DNA from: Acidipropionibacterium acidipropionici
Lineage (GTDB): Bacteria; Actinomycetota; Actinomycetes; Propionibacteriales; Propionibacteriaceae
Assembly (NCBI RefSeq): GCF_001441165.1
Contig: NZ_CP013126.1
Location: 3,439,551-3,503,550, forward strand
Direction of reading: 5' to 3'
DNA: 64,000 nt
Shown here: piece by piece, positions 28,513 to 37,333 of the stretch
Position numbering within the stretch: position 1 is the first letter of the stretch
How the letters are laid out: the number at the start of each line of letters is the position of its first letter
Notes under the pieces: model-generated
What the model was told of the DNA's origin: nothing
The model's database searches: none
Seen by the model: only the letters and a program-made list of their open reading frames with translations
Position numbers and translations under genes: made by a program

Positions 28513-29094
28513 TCAGGCGGCCTCCAGGGCCAGCAGTGTGCGTTTGGCCTCCAGCCCGCCCAGATATCCGCCCAGTCCCCCGTCGCTGCGCAGCACCCGG
28601 TGGCAGGGCACCACGACCGGTAGCGGGTTGTGGGCGCATGCGGTGCCCACCGCCCGCACCGCGTTCGGACGTCCGACCCGCCGGGCGACCTCCTTGTAGC
28701 TGAGGGTGCGGCCGTAGCCGATGTGCGGCAGCCACTCCTGGACCTCTCCCCGGAACCCGATCGACAGGCTCCGGTCCAGGGGCAGGTCGAAGGACCTGCG
28801 GTCTCCCCGGAAATACTCGTGGAACTGGATCGCCGCGGCATCCAGGCGTGCCGGAGCCTCGAGGACCCGCGCCCCGAAGCGTTCCGCCAGATCCTCCAGG
28901 ACGGCGTCGAACCCCTCGGACCGGAAGGCCACCCGCACCAGGCCGGTCCGGGTGGCAGCGAGGAGCAGGTCGCCGACCGGGGAGTCGAGGGTGCGGTAGG
29001 CGATGTCGATGAGGTCGCCGGCCTCGGCGGCCAGCCGGGAGCGCAGCTGGGTGAGGTCCGGCTCGGCGACGGGGAATTCATCGGTGATGGTCAT
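28513..29094 (-). CDS. ogt: Methylated-DNA--protein-cysteine S-methyltransferase
   Basis: This suicide DNA-repair enzyme moves the alkyl group from O6-methylguanine to its own cysteine, here in VVPCHRV. The helix-turn-helix region YKEVARRVGRPNAVRAVG and the C-terminal GGYLGGLEAKRTLL are typical. The 193-residue protein overlaps the upstream sigma-factor gene by four bases, so the two are translated as a pair. Confidence 0.95.
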   Translation of the reverse strand: MTITDEFPVAEPDLTQLRSRLAAEAGDLIDIAYRTLDSPVGDLLLAATRTGLVRVAFRSEGFDAVLEDLAERFGARVLEAPARLDAAAIQFHEYFRGDRRSFDLPLDRSLSIGFRGEVQEWLPHIGYGRTLSYKEVARRVGRPNAVRAVGTACAHNPLPVVVPCHRVLRSDGGLGGYLGGLEAKRTLLALEAA

Positions 29095-29579
29095 GAGTGG
29101 TCTCCTGTTCCGGGCCGCAACCGGCGCCTCAGGGTCTTGAGGCCGTCCGAGGCGGCCCTGCGCACGGCATCGGGACTGCCACCGATGAGGGCGGCGGTCT
29201 CGGTGTGCGGCAGGCCGCCGAGATAGTGGTAGGCGATCGCCAGGCGCTGGCGCTCGGGCAGCTCGCCGACCAGGGACCAGATGTCGTGGTCCCCCGGCCG
29301 CCCATGCCGGGAGGCTCCTTCCGGTGGATCGGCGACCGGAGTGGGACGCCGTGATCGCGCCCGGACGACGTCGATCGTCTTGTGCTGGGCGATGCGCACC
29401 AGCCAGGCCTCGACATTGGCGTCCTCGTCGAGCCCGGGCCAGGCGCGCAGGGCCGCCATGAAGGTCTCGGACCAGGCGTCATCGGCGTCAGGGCTGGCGC
29501 CCAGCGCAGCCCGGCAGACCCGCAGCACGGTGGCCCCGTGCTGTTCGACGGCCCGCTCGAAGGGCTGTTTCATGGTCAT
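29091..29579 (-). CDS. RNA polymerase ECF-type sigma factor
   Basis: The 162-residue protein has sigma-70 region 2 (SPDADDAWSETFMAALRAW and VEAWLVRIAQHKTIDVVR) and region 4 (LPERQRLAIAYHYLGGLPHTETAALIGG). It is coupled to ogt through a four-base overlap, an arrangement common in actinobacteria. No anti-sigma factor gene is adjacent. The start can be the ATG at 29579 or 29573. Confidence 0.9.
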   Translation of the reverse strand: MTMKQPFERAVEQHGATVLRVCRAALGASPDADDAWSETFMAALRAWPGLDEDANVEAWLVRIAQHKTIDVVRARSRRPTPVADPPEGASRHGRPGDHDIWSLVGELPERQRLAIAYHYLGGLPHTETAALIGGSPDAVRRAASDGLKTLRRRLRPGTGDHS

Positions 29580-29634
29580 ACACAGTAGACGCGCCGCACC
29601 CGCTGAATGTGAGGTGCGGATCCCGGATCGGGTC

Positions 29635-30234
29635 TCAGGCCGCCTCCTCCAGCACCCCGCACCCGGTGAAGTACTGGCGGCAGCGGGCGGCGTCCCAGCC
29701 GTGGGCCTGGAGCAGGCCGGCGCCGAGCATGTCGAGGTAGGCCGGCACCGGTTGGTTGAAGGCCACGTCGACCGAGCGGGTGGGGGCGGTGAAGGTGAGC
29801 ATCGGGAATCCGTCACGCTCCCCGACCCGCAGCAGCGTCTCGTAGATCCCCGGGCCGGCCTGGTAGCGACCCTCGGGCACCCCGTCGAGCACGATCTTCT
29901 CGAGGGGGTCGCCGGCGGCGGGGAGCCGGTGCATCTCCTGGGCGGCGACGTCGACGAACTGCTCCGCGGTGATGAGGTAGGCCCTGGCGGCGGTCGGACC
30001 GTCGGCGTCGTGGTCGTAGAAGGCGATGCCGCCTCCCCACACCCGCGACACCGTGCCGAAGTAGAGGCAGCCCGGCAGCATGACCGCCATGTCGTCGCGG
30101 GGCGGGGTGTGGTCGCGGGCCCCCGTATAGCCCAACCGTGCCCCCGGAGGTCGCCCGCCCTCCAGGTAACAGGCCAGCCGGGCGGCGTTCATGTTCGACC
30201 CGTAGCTGACGTACCACACAAGTTCAGAAGCCAT
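29635..30234 (-). CDS. Gamma-glutamylcyclotransferase-fold protein
   Basis: The 199-residue product begins WYVSYGSNMNAARLACYL, the YGSN signature of the gamma-glutamylcyclotransferase-like fold. A later Glu-rich turn and IYETLLRVG fit the family. Substrate is unknown. The start at 30234 is preferred because the longer frame crosses two DnaA-box-like sites upstream. Confidence 0.75.
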   Translation of the reverse strand: MASELVWYVSYGSNMNAARLACYLEGGRPPGARLGYTGARDHTPPRDDMAVMLPGCLYFGTVSRVWGGGIAFYDHDADGPTAARAYLITAEQFVDVAAQEMHRLPAAGDPLEKIVLDGVPEGRYQAGPGIYETLLRVGERDGFPMLTFTAPTRSVDVAFNQPVPAYLDMLGAGLLQAHGWDAARCRQYFTGCGVLEEAA

Positions 30235-30285
30235 CGGCGCCCATGCTGCGTCATCGGAGGCCGGAAGTCCACGACCGGTCCGGAG

Positions 30286-30327
30286 TTGTCCACAGGGCGG
30301 GACGTCGGCCCGGGATCGTTGTCCACA
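30286..30327 (+). promoter_or_regulatory. Two DnaA-box-like sites
   Basis: TTGTCCACA, the consensus DnaA box of high-GC actinobacteria, occurs at 30286-30294 and again at 30319-30327 in the same orientation, 33 bases apart. They are in the gap between two divergent genes. Confidence 0.5.
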
Positions 30328-30377
30328 GATTTCGGATCCCCCTTCCGTACGGTGAAACACTCGCGAACACTGTCTAC

Positions 30378-30878
30378 ATGGGCATCAGATACTACGCATA
30401 CCCCGTCACCGCCGATCGCATTGCCGCGGCATCGATCGACCCCGCCACCGCCATTCCGTACGACCCGTTCGCGACGTCATTCATGCCGCGACTCGAGAAC
30501 GCGACCAATCCGAACCCACTTGACGACCCGCATGACGACCTCTACCTGGACAAGGTCTGGTCCTGGGTCGGGCATCTCTTCGCCACCGACTGGTGTGAGC
30601 CGGACCGTCCCGCCTACGAGCTGTTCAAGGGGAACGCCACCACAGTCGACGTTGGCTGGATCCCATGGGAGCAGTTCATCAGCCCCCAGGAACTGCGCGT
30701 CATCGCCGCGGATCTCGATTCTGCGGGCCCCGAGGACGTTGACGCCCTCATCGAATCAAAGAAATACCATTTCACGGAACGTGAAGGCGAGTGGATTCTG
30801 GACCTTCTCCGCCAGACTCAGCAATTCGTCCGCCGGCGCGTGGAGCGCGGGGAGGGGATGGCGATCCATATCGGATAG
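30378..30878 (+). CDS. DUF1877 family protein
   Basis: The 166-residue product begins MGIRYYAYPV and has a central YLDKVWSWVGHLF and C-terminal LLRQTQQFVRRRV, which fit the DUF1877 (YfbM-like) family of unknown function. No signal peptide or membrane segments are present. Upstream open sequence is ignored because the conserved family start is at 30378. Confidence 0.8.
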   Translation: MGIRYYAYPVTADRIAAASIDPATAIPYDPFATSFMPRLENATNPNPLDDPHDDLYLDKVWSWVGHLFATDWCEPDRPAYELFKGNATTVDVGWIPWEQFISPQELRVIAADLDSAGPEDVDALIESKKYHFTEREGEWILDLLRQTQQFVRRRVERGEGMAIHIG

Positions 30879-30897
30879 TCGCCCTCCCCGTCAGCGC

Positions 30898-31533
30898 TCA
30901 GCTGAAGTCGACGCGCGGGTCCGGCGGGCAGTTCCAACGCAGGATCGCCTGCCGGTCGTGCTCGTACCCGAGCTCGCAGACGCTGCCGGTCTCCAGCCTC
31001 AGGATCGCCCCGGCCTCGATCGGCAGGCCGGCCCAGGTGACCGCCAGCATCCGCAGGAAGTGGCCGTGGGCCACCAGTAGCACATCCTCGCCCTGACGCA
31101 GGCAGTCGGTGCACTTGTCGATGACGCGTTGGGCGCGGGCCTGCACCTGCTCGGGGGTCTCGCCCGGGGTCGCCCCGGGGATGACGCCGTTGTGCCAGAC
31201 GTCCCAGGGCTCACCGCCGCGCATCTCGATGATCTGCTTGGTCGTGATGCCCTCGTAACCGCCGTAGTCCCACTCGACCGCTTCCTCGTCGATGGCGGGG
31301 TCGGGATAGCCGGCGAGTGCCGAGGTACGGCGTGCCCGCAGTCGTGGGCTGCACAGCACCATCGCGAAGCGGTGGCCCCGCAGCATCGAGCCCTGGTCGC
31401 GGGCCTGCTGCTCGCCGCGGTCAGTGAGCGTCAGATCGGTCACTCCGGTGTGCCTCCCGACCCGGCTCCACGGGGTCTCCCCGTGGCGGATCAGTACGAG
31501 CAGTCCGTTCGGATCGGTTGCGCCGTCAGACAT
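30898..31533 (-). CDS. Histidine phosphatase family protein (phosphoglycerate mutase-like)
   Basis: The catalytic RHG motif is in LVLIRHGETPWSRVG, and the second histidine in LLVAHGHFLRML. The 211-residue protein is of the branch-1 histidine phosphatase type and dephosphorylates an unknown metabolite. A GGAGAGG site supports the ATG at 31533. Confidence 0.9.
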   Translation of the reverse strand: MSDGATDPNGLLVLIRHGETPWSRVGRHTGVTDLTLTDRGEQQARDQGSMLRGHRFAMVLCSPRLRARRTSALAGYPDPAIDEEAVEWDYGGYEGITTKQIIEMRGGEPWDVWHNGVIPGATPGETPEQVQARAQRVIDKCTDCLRQGEDVLLVAHGHFLRMLAVTWAGLPIEAGAILRLETGSVCELGYEHDRQAILRWNCPPDPRVDFS

Positions 31534-31642
31534 GGCCTCTCCCACCCCTCTGTGAGTCAGGTCGCCGGACCACCCGGCTCCAGCGCTATCACCCTAGCGA
31601 CTCGCCGGAGGTTGTGGCGGATCTCACATCAAAGTACCCGGC

Positions 31643-33661
31643 TCACGGTCTCATTCCGTGCTCGGACTCCTCCCAGGTGATCGCCGAGGAGAGCAGAGCG
31701 GTGGTCGTCCCGAGTTCGGCGGGGCTCTCATCGGGGCACTTGTCGGCGCGACGCTCGGGGTGCGGGGGCCGGTCGGCCGACGCCGCCCCCTCGATCCTGG
31801 ACGCCGACATCTGCTGGGCGGCGAGCTCGGCGTACAGGCCTCCGGCCCCGATGAGGTCGGCATGGGTGCCCCGTTCCACGATCCGTCCGGCGTCGATGAC
31901 GTGGATCATGTCCGAGTCGACGATGGTGGACAGCCGGTGGGCCACGGTGATCGTCGTGCGCCCGGCGGCGACCTCGTCGATGGCCTGCTGGACGGCGTGC
32001 TCGGCGACGGTGTCGAGGGCGGAGGTGGCCTCGTCCAGAAGGAGGACCGGCGGGTCCTTGAGCAGCACCCGGGCGATCGCGATCCGCTGCTTCTCTCCGC
32101 CAGAGAGACGGTATCCGCGCTCCCCCACCACGGTGTCGTAGCCGTCCTCGAAGCCGGCGATGATGTGGTGGATGTTGGCGGCGGTGCAGGCCTCGACGAG
32201 CTCGGCGTCGGTGGCGTCCGCCTTGGCGTAGCGCAGGTTCTCGGCGATGGTCGCGTGGAACAGATAGGTCTCCTGGGAGACGATGCCGATGTCGTCGATG
32301 ATGGAGGACCCGCGCAGCTCGCGGACGTCGGCGCCCGCGAAGCGCACCGCTCCGGAGGAGGCCTGGTAGAGGCGGGGAGCCAGATAGATGATGGTCGATT
32401 TCCCCGACCCCGACGGCCCGACCAGGGCGACGTGCTGGCCGGGCTCGACGGTGAAGCTGATGTGGTCGAGTGTGGGTCTGGAGTCCGGGGAGGCGTCCGG
32501 GTAGCGGAAGGTGACGTCGTCGAACTCGACGCGGCCGCGCGGGCCGGGGGCCTCGGTCACGTCGACGGCGTCCTCGGCATCCTGGACGGCCGGAGCCAGG
32601 TCCAGATATTCGAAGATCCGGGCGAACAGCGCCTGGGAGGTCTGGACGTCCAGGGCCACCCTCATGAGCCCGACCAGGGGGTTGAGAAGACGCGCCTGGA
32701 CGGTGGTGAAGGCCACGATGGAGCCCGCGGTCAGCCCGGTGTGGCCGTCCACGATGAGCCATCCGGCGATGAGGTAGATGACGGCGGGCACCGAGGACAT
32801 CAGCACCTGCACGACGGCGAAGAATCCCTGGCCGCTCATGGCCCGGCGCACCTGCAGCCGGATCTGATTGCTGTTCTCGGTACGGTACCGGGATGCCTCG
32901 GCGGCCTGCCGGTTGAAGGATTTCGCCAGCAGCACCCCGGACACCGAGAGGGTCTCCTGGGTGATGGAGGTCAACTCCGAGAGGGACTCCTGGGTCTGGC
33001 CGGCGATCCTCGCCCTGATCTGGCCGACCCGCCGCTGCACCACCACCAGGATCGGCATGATGATCACCGCGACGATCGTGAGGCGCCAGTCGATGAGCAC
33101 CATCGCCACCAGGGAGGCGATCACCGTCACGGCGTTCCCCAGAACGGAGGTGAGGGTGGAGGTGAGGACGCTGGACACCCCTCCGACGTCATTTTGAAGT
33201 CTCGACTGGATGACACCGGTCTTCGTCCGGGTGAAGAAGGCCAGCTCCATGGCCTGGAGATGCTCGAAGAGGCGGACTCTCAGGTCACCGGTGACCGAGT
33301 TCCCGACGGTCGACGTGAGCCAGGTCTGCAGCACGTTGAGGCCGGCCGACAGCAGGTAGAGCCCGACCATGGCGGCAACCAGTTCTCCCAGCAGGGGCAT
33401 CGACGGACCTGCGTGGGCGGGGAACAGGGCCTGGTCGAAGACTCTCTTGACCAGCAGCGGAGGGACGACGCCGAGGGCGGCCGATGCGACCACCAGCAGG
33501 CAGGTGGCGACGATCTTCCCGCGATAGGGGGCGAACAGGGTCAGCGTCCGGGGGCCGAGGTTCTCGACGGCGGGCGCCTCGGCGTTGGCGGCGCGCTGGG
33601 CCTTCTCGTCGATCCTGCGCCTGAACCCGCCGACCGCCGGTCCCATTCCCGGATAGCTCAT
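31643..33661 (-). CDS. ABC transporter, fused permease and ATPase (multidrug/lipid exporter type)
   Basis: The 672-residue half-transporter has six predicted helices (about residues 50-340) and a C-terminal nucleotide-binding domain with [17 protein letters not shown] and VLLLDEATSALD. It should act as a homodimer exporter of drugs or lipids. Its start overlaps the stop of the upstream phosphotransferase gene by four bases. That gene in turn overlaps the 2H-phosphoesterase gene, so three genes form a coupled operon. Confidence 0.92.
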   Translation of the reverse strand: MSYPGMGPAVGGFRRRIDEKAQRAANAEAPAVENLGPRTLTLFAPYRGKIVATCLLVVASAALGVVPPLLVKRVFDQALFPAHAGPSMPLLGELVAAMVGLYLLSAGLNVLQTWLTSTVGNSVTGDLRVRLFEHLQAMELAFFTRTKTGVIQSRLQNDVGGVSSVLTSTLTSVLGNAVTVIASLVAMVLIDWRLTIVAVIIMPILVVVQRRVGQIRARIAGQTQESLSELTSITQETLSVSGVLLAKSFNRQAAEASRYRTENSNQIRLQVRRAMSGQGFFAVVQVLMSSVPAVIYLIAGWLIVDGHTGLTAGSIVAFTTVQARLLNPLVGLMRVALDVQTSQALFARIFEYLDLAPAVQDAEDAVDVTEAPGPRGRVEFDDVTFRYPDASPDSRPTLDHISFTVEPGQHVALVGPSGSGKSTIIYLAPRLYQASSGAVRFAGADVRELRGSSIIDDIGIVSQETYLFHATIAENLRYAKADATDAELVEACTAANIHHIIAGFEDGYDTVVGERGYRLSGGEKQRIAIARVLLKDPPVLLLDEATSALDTVAEHAVQQAIDEVAAGRTTITVAHRLSTIVDSDMIHVIDAGRIVERGTHADLIGAGGLYAELAAQQMSASRIEGAASADRPPHPERRADKCPDESPAELGTTTALLSSAITWEESEHGMRP

Positions 33662-34410
33662 TCCCCGATGATAGGAACTGCCGAGCCGTGACTCACGTCC
33701 CGCGCGGGAGCGTCCCACAGCGCGAGGTACGCGCGGATGCGTTCCTCATCGGGTTCGACGCCGTAGGTCGACAGGAAGAGGTCGTCGTAGTTGCGCCCGA
33801 GGTTGATGTCCCAGGAGATGCTGTAGGTCGCGATCGCCAGATCCGACCACCGGTCGCCGACGCCCAGGCGGGCCAGGTCCACATGCCCGGCGAACTGCCC
33901 CTCCCGGTCCATCAGCGTGTTGGGCATGCAGGGGTCTCCGTGACAGACGACCAGGTGCTCGGCCTCGGGCAGCTCGGCCCGGTACTTCGTCGACCATGTC
34001 GCCCGGTAGGGACAGGTGTCGACCGGGAGCGCGTCGTGCATCCGCCGCAGCCCGGTGGCGATGGCCCGCACGGCGTCCTCCGGGCGGCTCCGCCAGCGCG
34101 GATCGACGGCAGGCGTGGCCTCGATGCCCTCGGTGACCAACCAGGAACCGTGCTCATCGGCGCCGACGCCGAGGACGCGCGGGACGCGGATGTAGCGTCC
34201 GGCCCATCTCATCTTCTCGGACTCCAGGAGCAGATCGACGTCGTCGCGCTCATCGGCCGCCAGGTCGCCGGCCTGCTGCCATTTGATGTATCGGACGGAT
34301 CCGCCGGCTTCGACTCGATAGGTGAGGCCACCCAGTTCGTTGCGCCAGACGAGCTCAACCGGGGCCTCCCCGGCCAGCTCGGCCACTGTCTCCGGGATCC
34401 GGGCGCTCAT
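33658..34410 (-). CDS. Aminoglycoside 3'-phosphotransferase-like kinase
   Basis: The 250-residue protein has the APH/choline kinase catalytic loop VVCHGDPCMPNTL and the metal-binding Asp in HVDLARLGVGDRWSDLAIA, which resembles APH(3') enzymes. It may phosphorylate an aminoglycoside or another hydroxylated compound. Being coupled to an ABC exporter, it could form a resistance or modification-export unit, but that is inference. Confidence 0.82.
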   Translation of the reverse strand: MSARIPETVAELAGEAPVELVWRNELGGLTYRVEAGGSVRYIKWQQAGDLAADERDDVDLLLESEKMRWAGRYIRVPRVLGVGADEHGSWLVTEGIEATPAVDPRWRSRPEDAVRAIATGLRRMHDALPVDTCPYRATWSTKYRAELPEAEHLVVCHGDPCMPNTLMDREGQFAGHVDLARLGVGDRWSDLAIATYSISWDINLGRNYDDLFLSTYGVEPDEERIRAYLALWDAPARDVSHGSAVPIIGE

Positions 34411-34940
34411 CGCAGCGAGTCCTCGCGCGCCGTGAAGGGGTACTCCCCCACGACGTCGAACCCGCCCGGTTCAGGAGCCCCGGCCACCACCGTCAGGCCC
34501 GTCGCCATGGTGCTGATCGGCAGCTCGGGGAGCACCTCACGCTCGGCGTCCTTCGCCTCCTGGGCGGAATGTCCGGTGGCGAGGGTGAGGTGCGCGACGA
34601 ACTCGTCGAACTCCCCGCCGTAGGGCGGGTACTGCGGGAAGGCCGCCAGGCACCGGGCGACGACGTCATCGAGCCTCGGCTGCGGCGCCGGCCCCAGCCA
34701 CACCGTCTCCTCGCCGAACCAGCCGGTACGGTCGAACCGGACCTCAAAGGGTTGCGTTGCCGATGCAACCCTCTTCACGGTCTCGAGAAGCTCCGTGGTG
34801 ATCCGGCGGGCCCGGGCGAAGGGGTAGATCAGGCTCACGTGCGCCCCGATCCCCCATGACGCCGAGGGGTCCAGGCGGTCGGGGATGTCCCCGATCACGG
34901 CATCGAGGTCGGGGAAGGAGAGAATCACAGCACTGGGCAC
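34407..34940 (-). CDS. 2H phosphoesterase (2'-5' RNA ligase-like)
   Basis: Two histidine motifs, HVSLIYPF and HLTLATG, define the 2H phosphoesterase fold, which hydrolyses or joins 2',3'-cyclic phosphates or 2'-5' RNA bonds. The length of 177 residues is usual. It starts at a GTG at 34940. The stop overlaps the next gene's start by four bases. Confidence 0.85.
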   Translation of the reverse strand: MPSAVILSFPDLDAVIGDIPDRLDPSASWGIGAHVSLIYPFARARRITTELLETVKRVASATQPFEVRFDRTGWFGEETVWLGPAPQPRLDDVVARCLAAFPQYPPYGGEFDEFVAHLTLATGHSAQEAKDAEREVLPELPISTMATGLTVVAGAPEPGGFDVVGEYPFTAREDSLR

Positions 34941-35000
34941 CCGGCCATTGTCCTCCCGCGATCCCCGGATCCGACACCCTCGTCACGGCAGGATGGGCCC

Positions 35001-35966
35001 ATGGAGCTTTCTGATGAGGTGAAGGATCGGGCGGCCGGCGTGCTGCTCGGCCAGGCGGCGGGCGACGCGCTCGGCGTCCCCTACGAGTTCGCGGAGCCGA
35101 TCAGGCCCGGAGAGGCCGAGATGATCGGCGGCGGCCTGGGGCCCTACGAGCCCGGCGAGTGGTCCGACGACACCCAGATGGCGCTGTGCATCGCCCGGGT
35201 CGCCGCAGCCGCCGACCTCACTGGACCCGACGCGCTGGACGAGGTGGCCGCCGCATTCATCGACTGGAGGCCCCACGGCGCCTCCGACATCGGCAACCAG
35301 ACGGCCGCCGTGCTCGGTCGGGCCCGCCACAATGACGGGACCCGCCTCTGGGAGCGGATGACCGCGATCGCCACCGAGCTGGCGGCTGACGGCAGCGCCG
35401 GGAACGGCGGACTCATGCGGACGTCGGTGGTCGGGCTGGCCGCCCTGGGCTCGACTGAACTCACCGCGGAGGCGGCGAGGCTCGTGTGCAGCCTCACCCA
35501 TGCCGAGCAGCGATGCGTGGAGTCGTCGGTGCTGTGGTCCCTGGCGGTCCGCAACGCGGTGCTGACCGGCGAGGCCGACGTCCGCTGTGGCCTCGACCAT
35601 CTTCCTCCAGAGCGCCGCGACTGGTGGACGGCGCGGATCGAGGAGGCCGAGACCCGGCCGCCGTCTGATTTCACCCCGAACGGCTACACCGTCACCGCCT
35701 TCCAGGCCGCCTGGGCCTCCATCCACGCCACCCGTGACGCCGATGATCGGGTGACGGCGGCCCTGCAGCTGGCGATCTCCATCGGCAACGACACCGACAC
35801 GGTGGCGGCCATCGCGGGAGGCCTGCTCGGCGCTGCGTGCGGGGCGGCCCGGATCCCTCGCGGTCTGGCCGAGCAGGTGCACGGCTGGCCCGGGCTGGAT
35901 GCGAAGGATCTGATGGGCCTAGGCCTGGCGATTGCCGCCCGACCCTCGGGTTCGGGTGCGGCGTGA
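35001..35966 (+). CDS. ADP-ribosylglycohydrolase family protein
   Basis: The 321-residue protein begins with the family pattern GVLLGQAAGDALGVPYEF and GEWSDDTQMA, and ends with SIGNDTDTVAAIAGGLLGAACG. The clustered Asp residues bind two magnesium ions in DraG/ARH enzymes, which remove ADP-ribose from proteins or nucleic acids. Substrate is unknown. The next gene overlaps its stop codon by four bases (GTGA). Confidence 0.92.
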   Translation: MELSDEVKDRAAGVLLGQAAGDALGVPYEFAEPIRPGEAEMIGGGLGPYEPGEWSDDTQMALCIARVAAAADLTGPDALDEVAAAFIDWRPHGASDIGNQTAAVLGRARHNDGTRLWERMTAIATELAADGSAGNGGLMRTSVVGLAALGSTELTAEAARLVCSLTHAEQRCVESSVLWSLAVRNAVLTGEADVRCGLDHLPPERRDWWTARIEEAETRPPSDFTPNGYTVTAFQAAWASIHATRDADDRVTAALQLAISIGNDTDTVAAIAGGLLGAACGAARIPRGLAEQVHGWPGLDAKDLMGLGLAIAARPSGSGAA

Positions 35967-36589
35967 CCGGGAAGGTCGACTTCAAGAAGTCGCTGGACTC
36001 CTACCGCGCCCGTGCGGGCCGGTTCCGGGTCGCCGAGGTGCCGCCAATGCAGTACCTCATGGTCGACGGGCACGGGGATCCGAACACCTCACCGGCATAC
36101 GGTCAGGCCCTCGAAGCCCTCTACCCGGTGGCCTACAGGATCAAGTTCGCCAGCAAGGCGGCCGGGCGCGACTACGTGGTGCCGCCGTTGGAGGGGCTGT
36201 GGTGGGCCGATGACATGGACGCCTTCACCTCGGGACGCGACAAGTCGAAATGGGACTGGACGATGATGCTCCTGACCCCCGACTGGATCGGCTCCGACGA
36301 GGTCGACGCCGCCGTCGCCGCGGTTGCCGCGAAGAAGCCGCCGGACAGGCTGGGCGACGTCCGGCTGGAGTTCCTCGACGAAGGGCTGTGCGTCCAGACC
36401 CTCCACGTCGGATCCTTCGACGACGAGGGGCCGGTCCTGGAGCGGATGCATCACGAGTTCATTCCCGCCAACGGACTGCGGATGGCGGGAACCCATCACG
36501 AGATCTACCTCGCCGATCCGCGCCGCACGGCTCCCGAGAAGTTGCGGACCCTGCTGCGCCAGCCCGTCATCGCAGGTCCAGCCGCATGA
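35963..36589 (+). CDS. GyrI-like small-molecule binding domain protein
   Basis: The 208-residue product has the pattern of stand-alone GyrI/SBM domains: YLMVDGHGDPNTSPAYGQALEALYPVAY, then EGLWWADD and LHVGSFDDEGPVLERMH. Such proteins bind or hydrolyse small cyanoacrylate-like or drug compounds. The GTG start overlaps the preceding stop codon, so it is translated with the ADP-ribosylglycohydrolase gene. Confidence 0.8.
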   Translation: MTGKVDFKKSLDSYRARAGRFRVAEVPPMQYLMVDGHGDPNTSPAYGQALEALYPVAYRIKFASKAAGRDYVVPPLEGLWWADDMDAFTSGRDKSKWDWTMMLLTPDWIGSDEVDAAVAAVAAKKPPDRLGDVRLEFLDEGLCVQTLHVGSFDDEGPVLERMHHEFIPANGLRMAGTHHEIYLADPRRTAPEKLRTLLRQPVIAGPAA

Positions 36590-36698
36590 GGACTCTCGGG
36601 AAACCGGCGAGCACCGAGTCTGTCTCGGCAGCCATCGTGAATCCCGCCTGCTCGAAGAGCCGGCGCGTCCCGACATAGGCCGTCGTGCGGTCATGGCC
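36567..36698 (-). pseudogene. 3' remnant of a GNAT acetyltransferase gene
   Basis: The frame reads TTAYVGTRRLFEQAGF and on to PRVLMRLDLR before a stop at 36567, which is the typical C-terminal end of a GNAT N-acetyltransferase. The catalytic N-terminal part is absent: upstream lies the end of a DHFR-like gene. It overlaps the end of the GyrI-like gene on the other strand. Confidence 0.6.
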
Positions 36699-37263
36699 CC
36701 ACCGTATGCGGCGTGTAGTGGAGGTACGCGGTCCCGTTGTCGAAGATCCGGTGCTCGGCAAGGTCGAGATCGAGTCGGACGTCGTCCGGCAGGGCCCGTA
36801 GACCTCCGCCGACGACCTTCGGCACGACGAAGATCCCGAAGTCCTGCACCATGCCGGCTCGGATCGCGTCGGCCGCGACGGTGGGGCCGAAGATCTCGAC
36901 CTCACCGTCGGCATCCTCCACGATTCGCCTGATCTCGTCCAGGTCGAGGTGCGGCACCAGTCCGTGGGCGGGAGCCAGCTCGGCAGCTGTCAGCGTCGAG
37001 GATGCCGCGACGATGTCGAGGCCCTGCCATCGGCGGGCGAATTCGTGCTCGGCCTCGGTCCACTGCTCGTCGGTCGGCTCCTGCTCCCAGTACCTCATCA
37101 GCAGGTAGGCCTTGCGTCCGAGAATCTCAGTGGAGACCTTCGCCATGCGTTCGAGGTGGAAGTCGAAGACGTCGCTGTCGGGTGCCGACCACTGGAAGTC
37201 GCCCTCGCCGTCGGCCGCATAGCCGTCGATGGAGATGGTGGCGGTGTAGCTCAAAGTTCCCAT
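36691..37263 (-). CDS. Dihydrofolate reductase-family protein (RibD C-terminal domain)
   Basis: The 190-residue protein starts LSYTATISIDGYAADGEGDFQW, typical of the stand-alone RibD-C/DHFR-like reductases, and has EIFGPTVAADAIRAG in the nucleotide-binding region. The substrate is unknown. It is divergent from a second member of the same family at 37334, and its start lies in a pair of short repeats. Confidence 0.85.
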   Translation of the reverse strand: MGTLSYTATISIDGYAADGEGDFQWSAPDSDVFDFHLERMAKVSTEILGRKAYLLMRYWEQEPTDEQWTEAEHEFARRWQGLDIVAASSTLTAAELAPAHGLVPHLDLDEIRRIVEDADGEVEIFGPTVAADAIRAGMVQDFGIFVVPKVVGGGLRALPDDVRLDLDLAEHRIFDNGTAYLHYTPHTVGP

Positions 37264-37296
37264 GGGTCATGATGCGCCGACCATGGGGCATGATGC
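37261..37296. promoter_or_regulatory. Two 15-bp direct repeats between divergent DHFR-like genes
   Basis: CATGGGTCATGATGC at 37261-37275 and CATGGGGCATGATGC at 37282-37296 differ at one base and are 21 bases apart, about two helical turns. The first covers the start codon of the minus-strand gene. This may be an operator shared by the pair. Confidence 0.45.
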
Positions 37297-37333
37297 TCAG
37301 TACACCGCTGGCGGAGTCTCCGAAGGAGCAGTC

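Noticed and set aside
27851-28735. Extension of the membrane protein gene at 26441 into one long frame
   Set aside because: The extra part is antisense to pncA and part of ogt, both clear genes, and lacks any domain.
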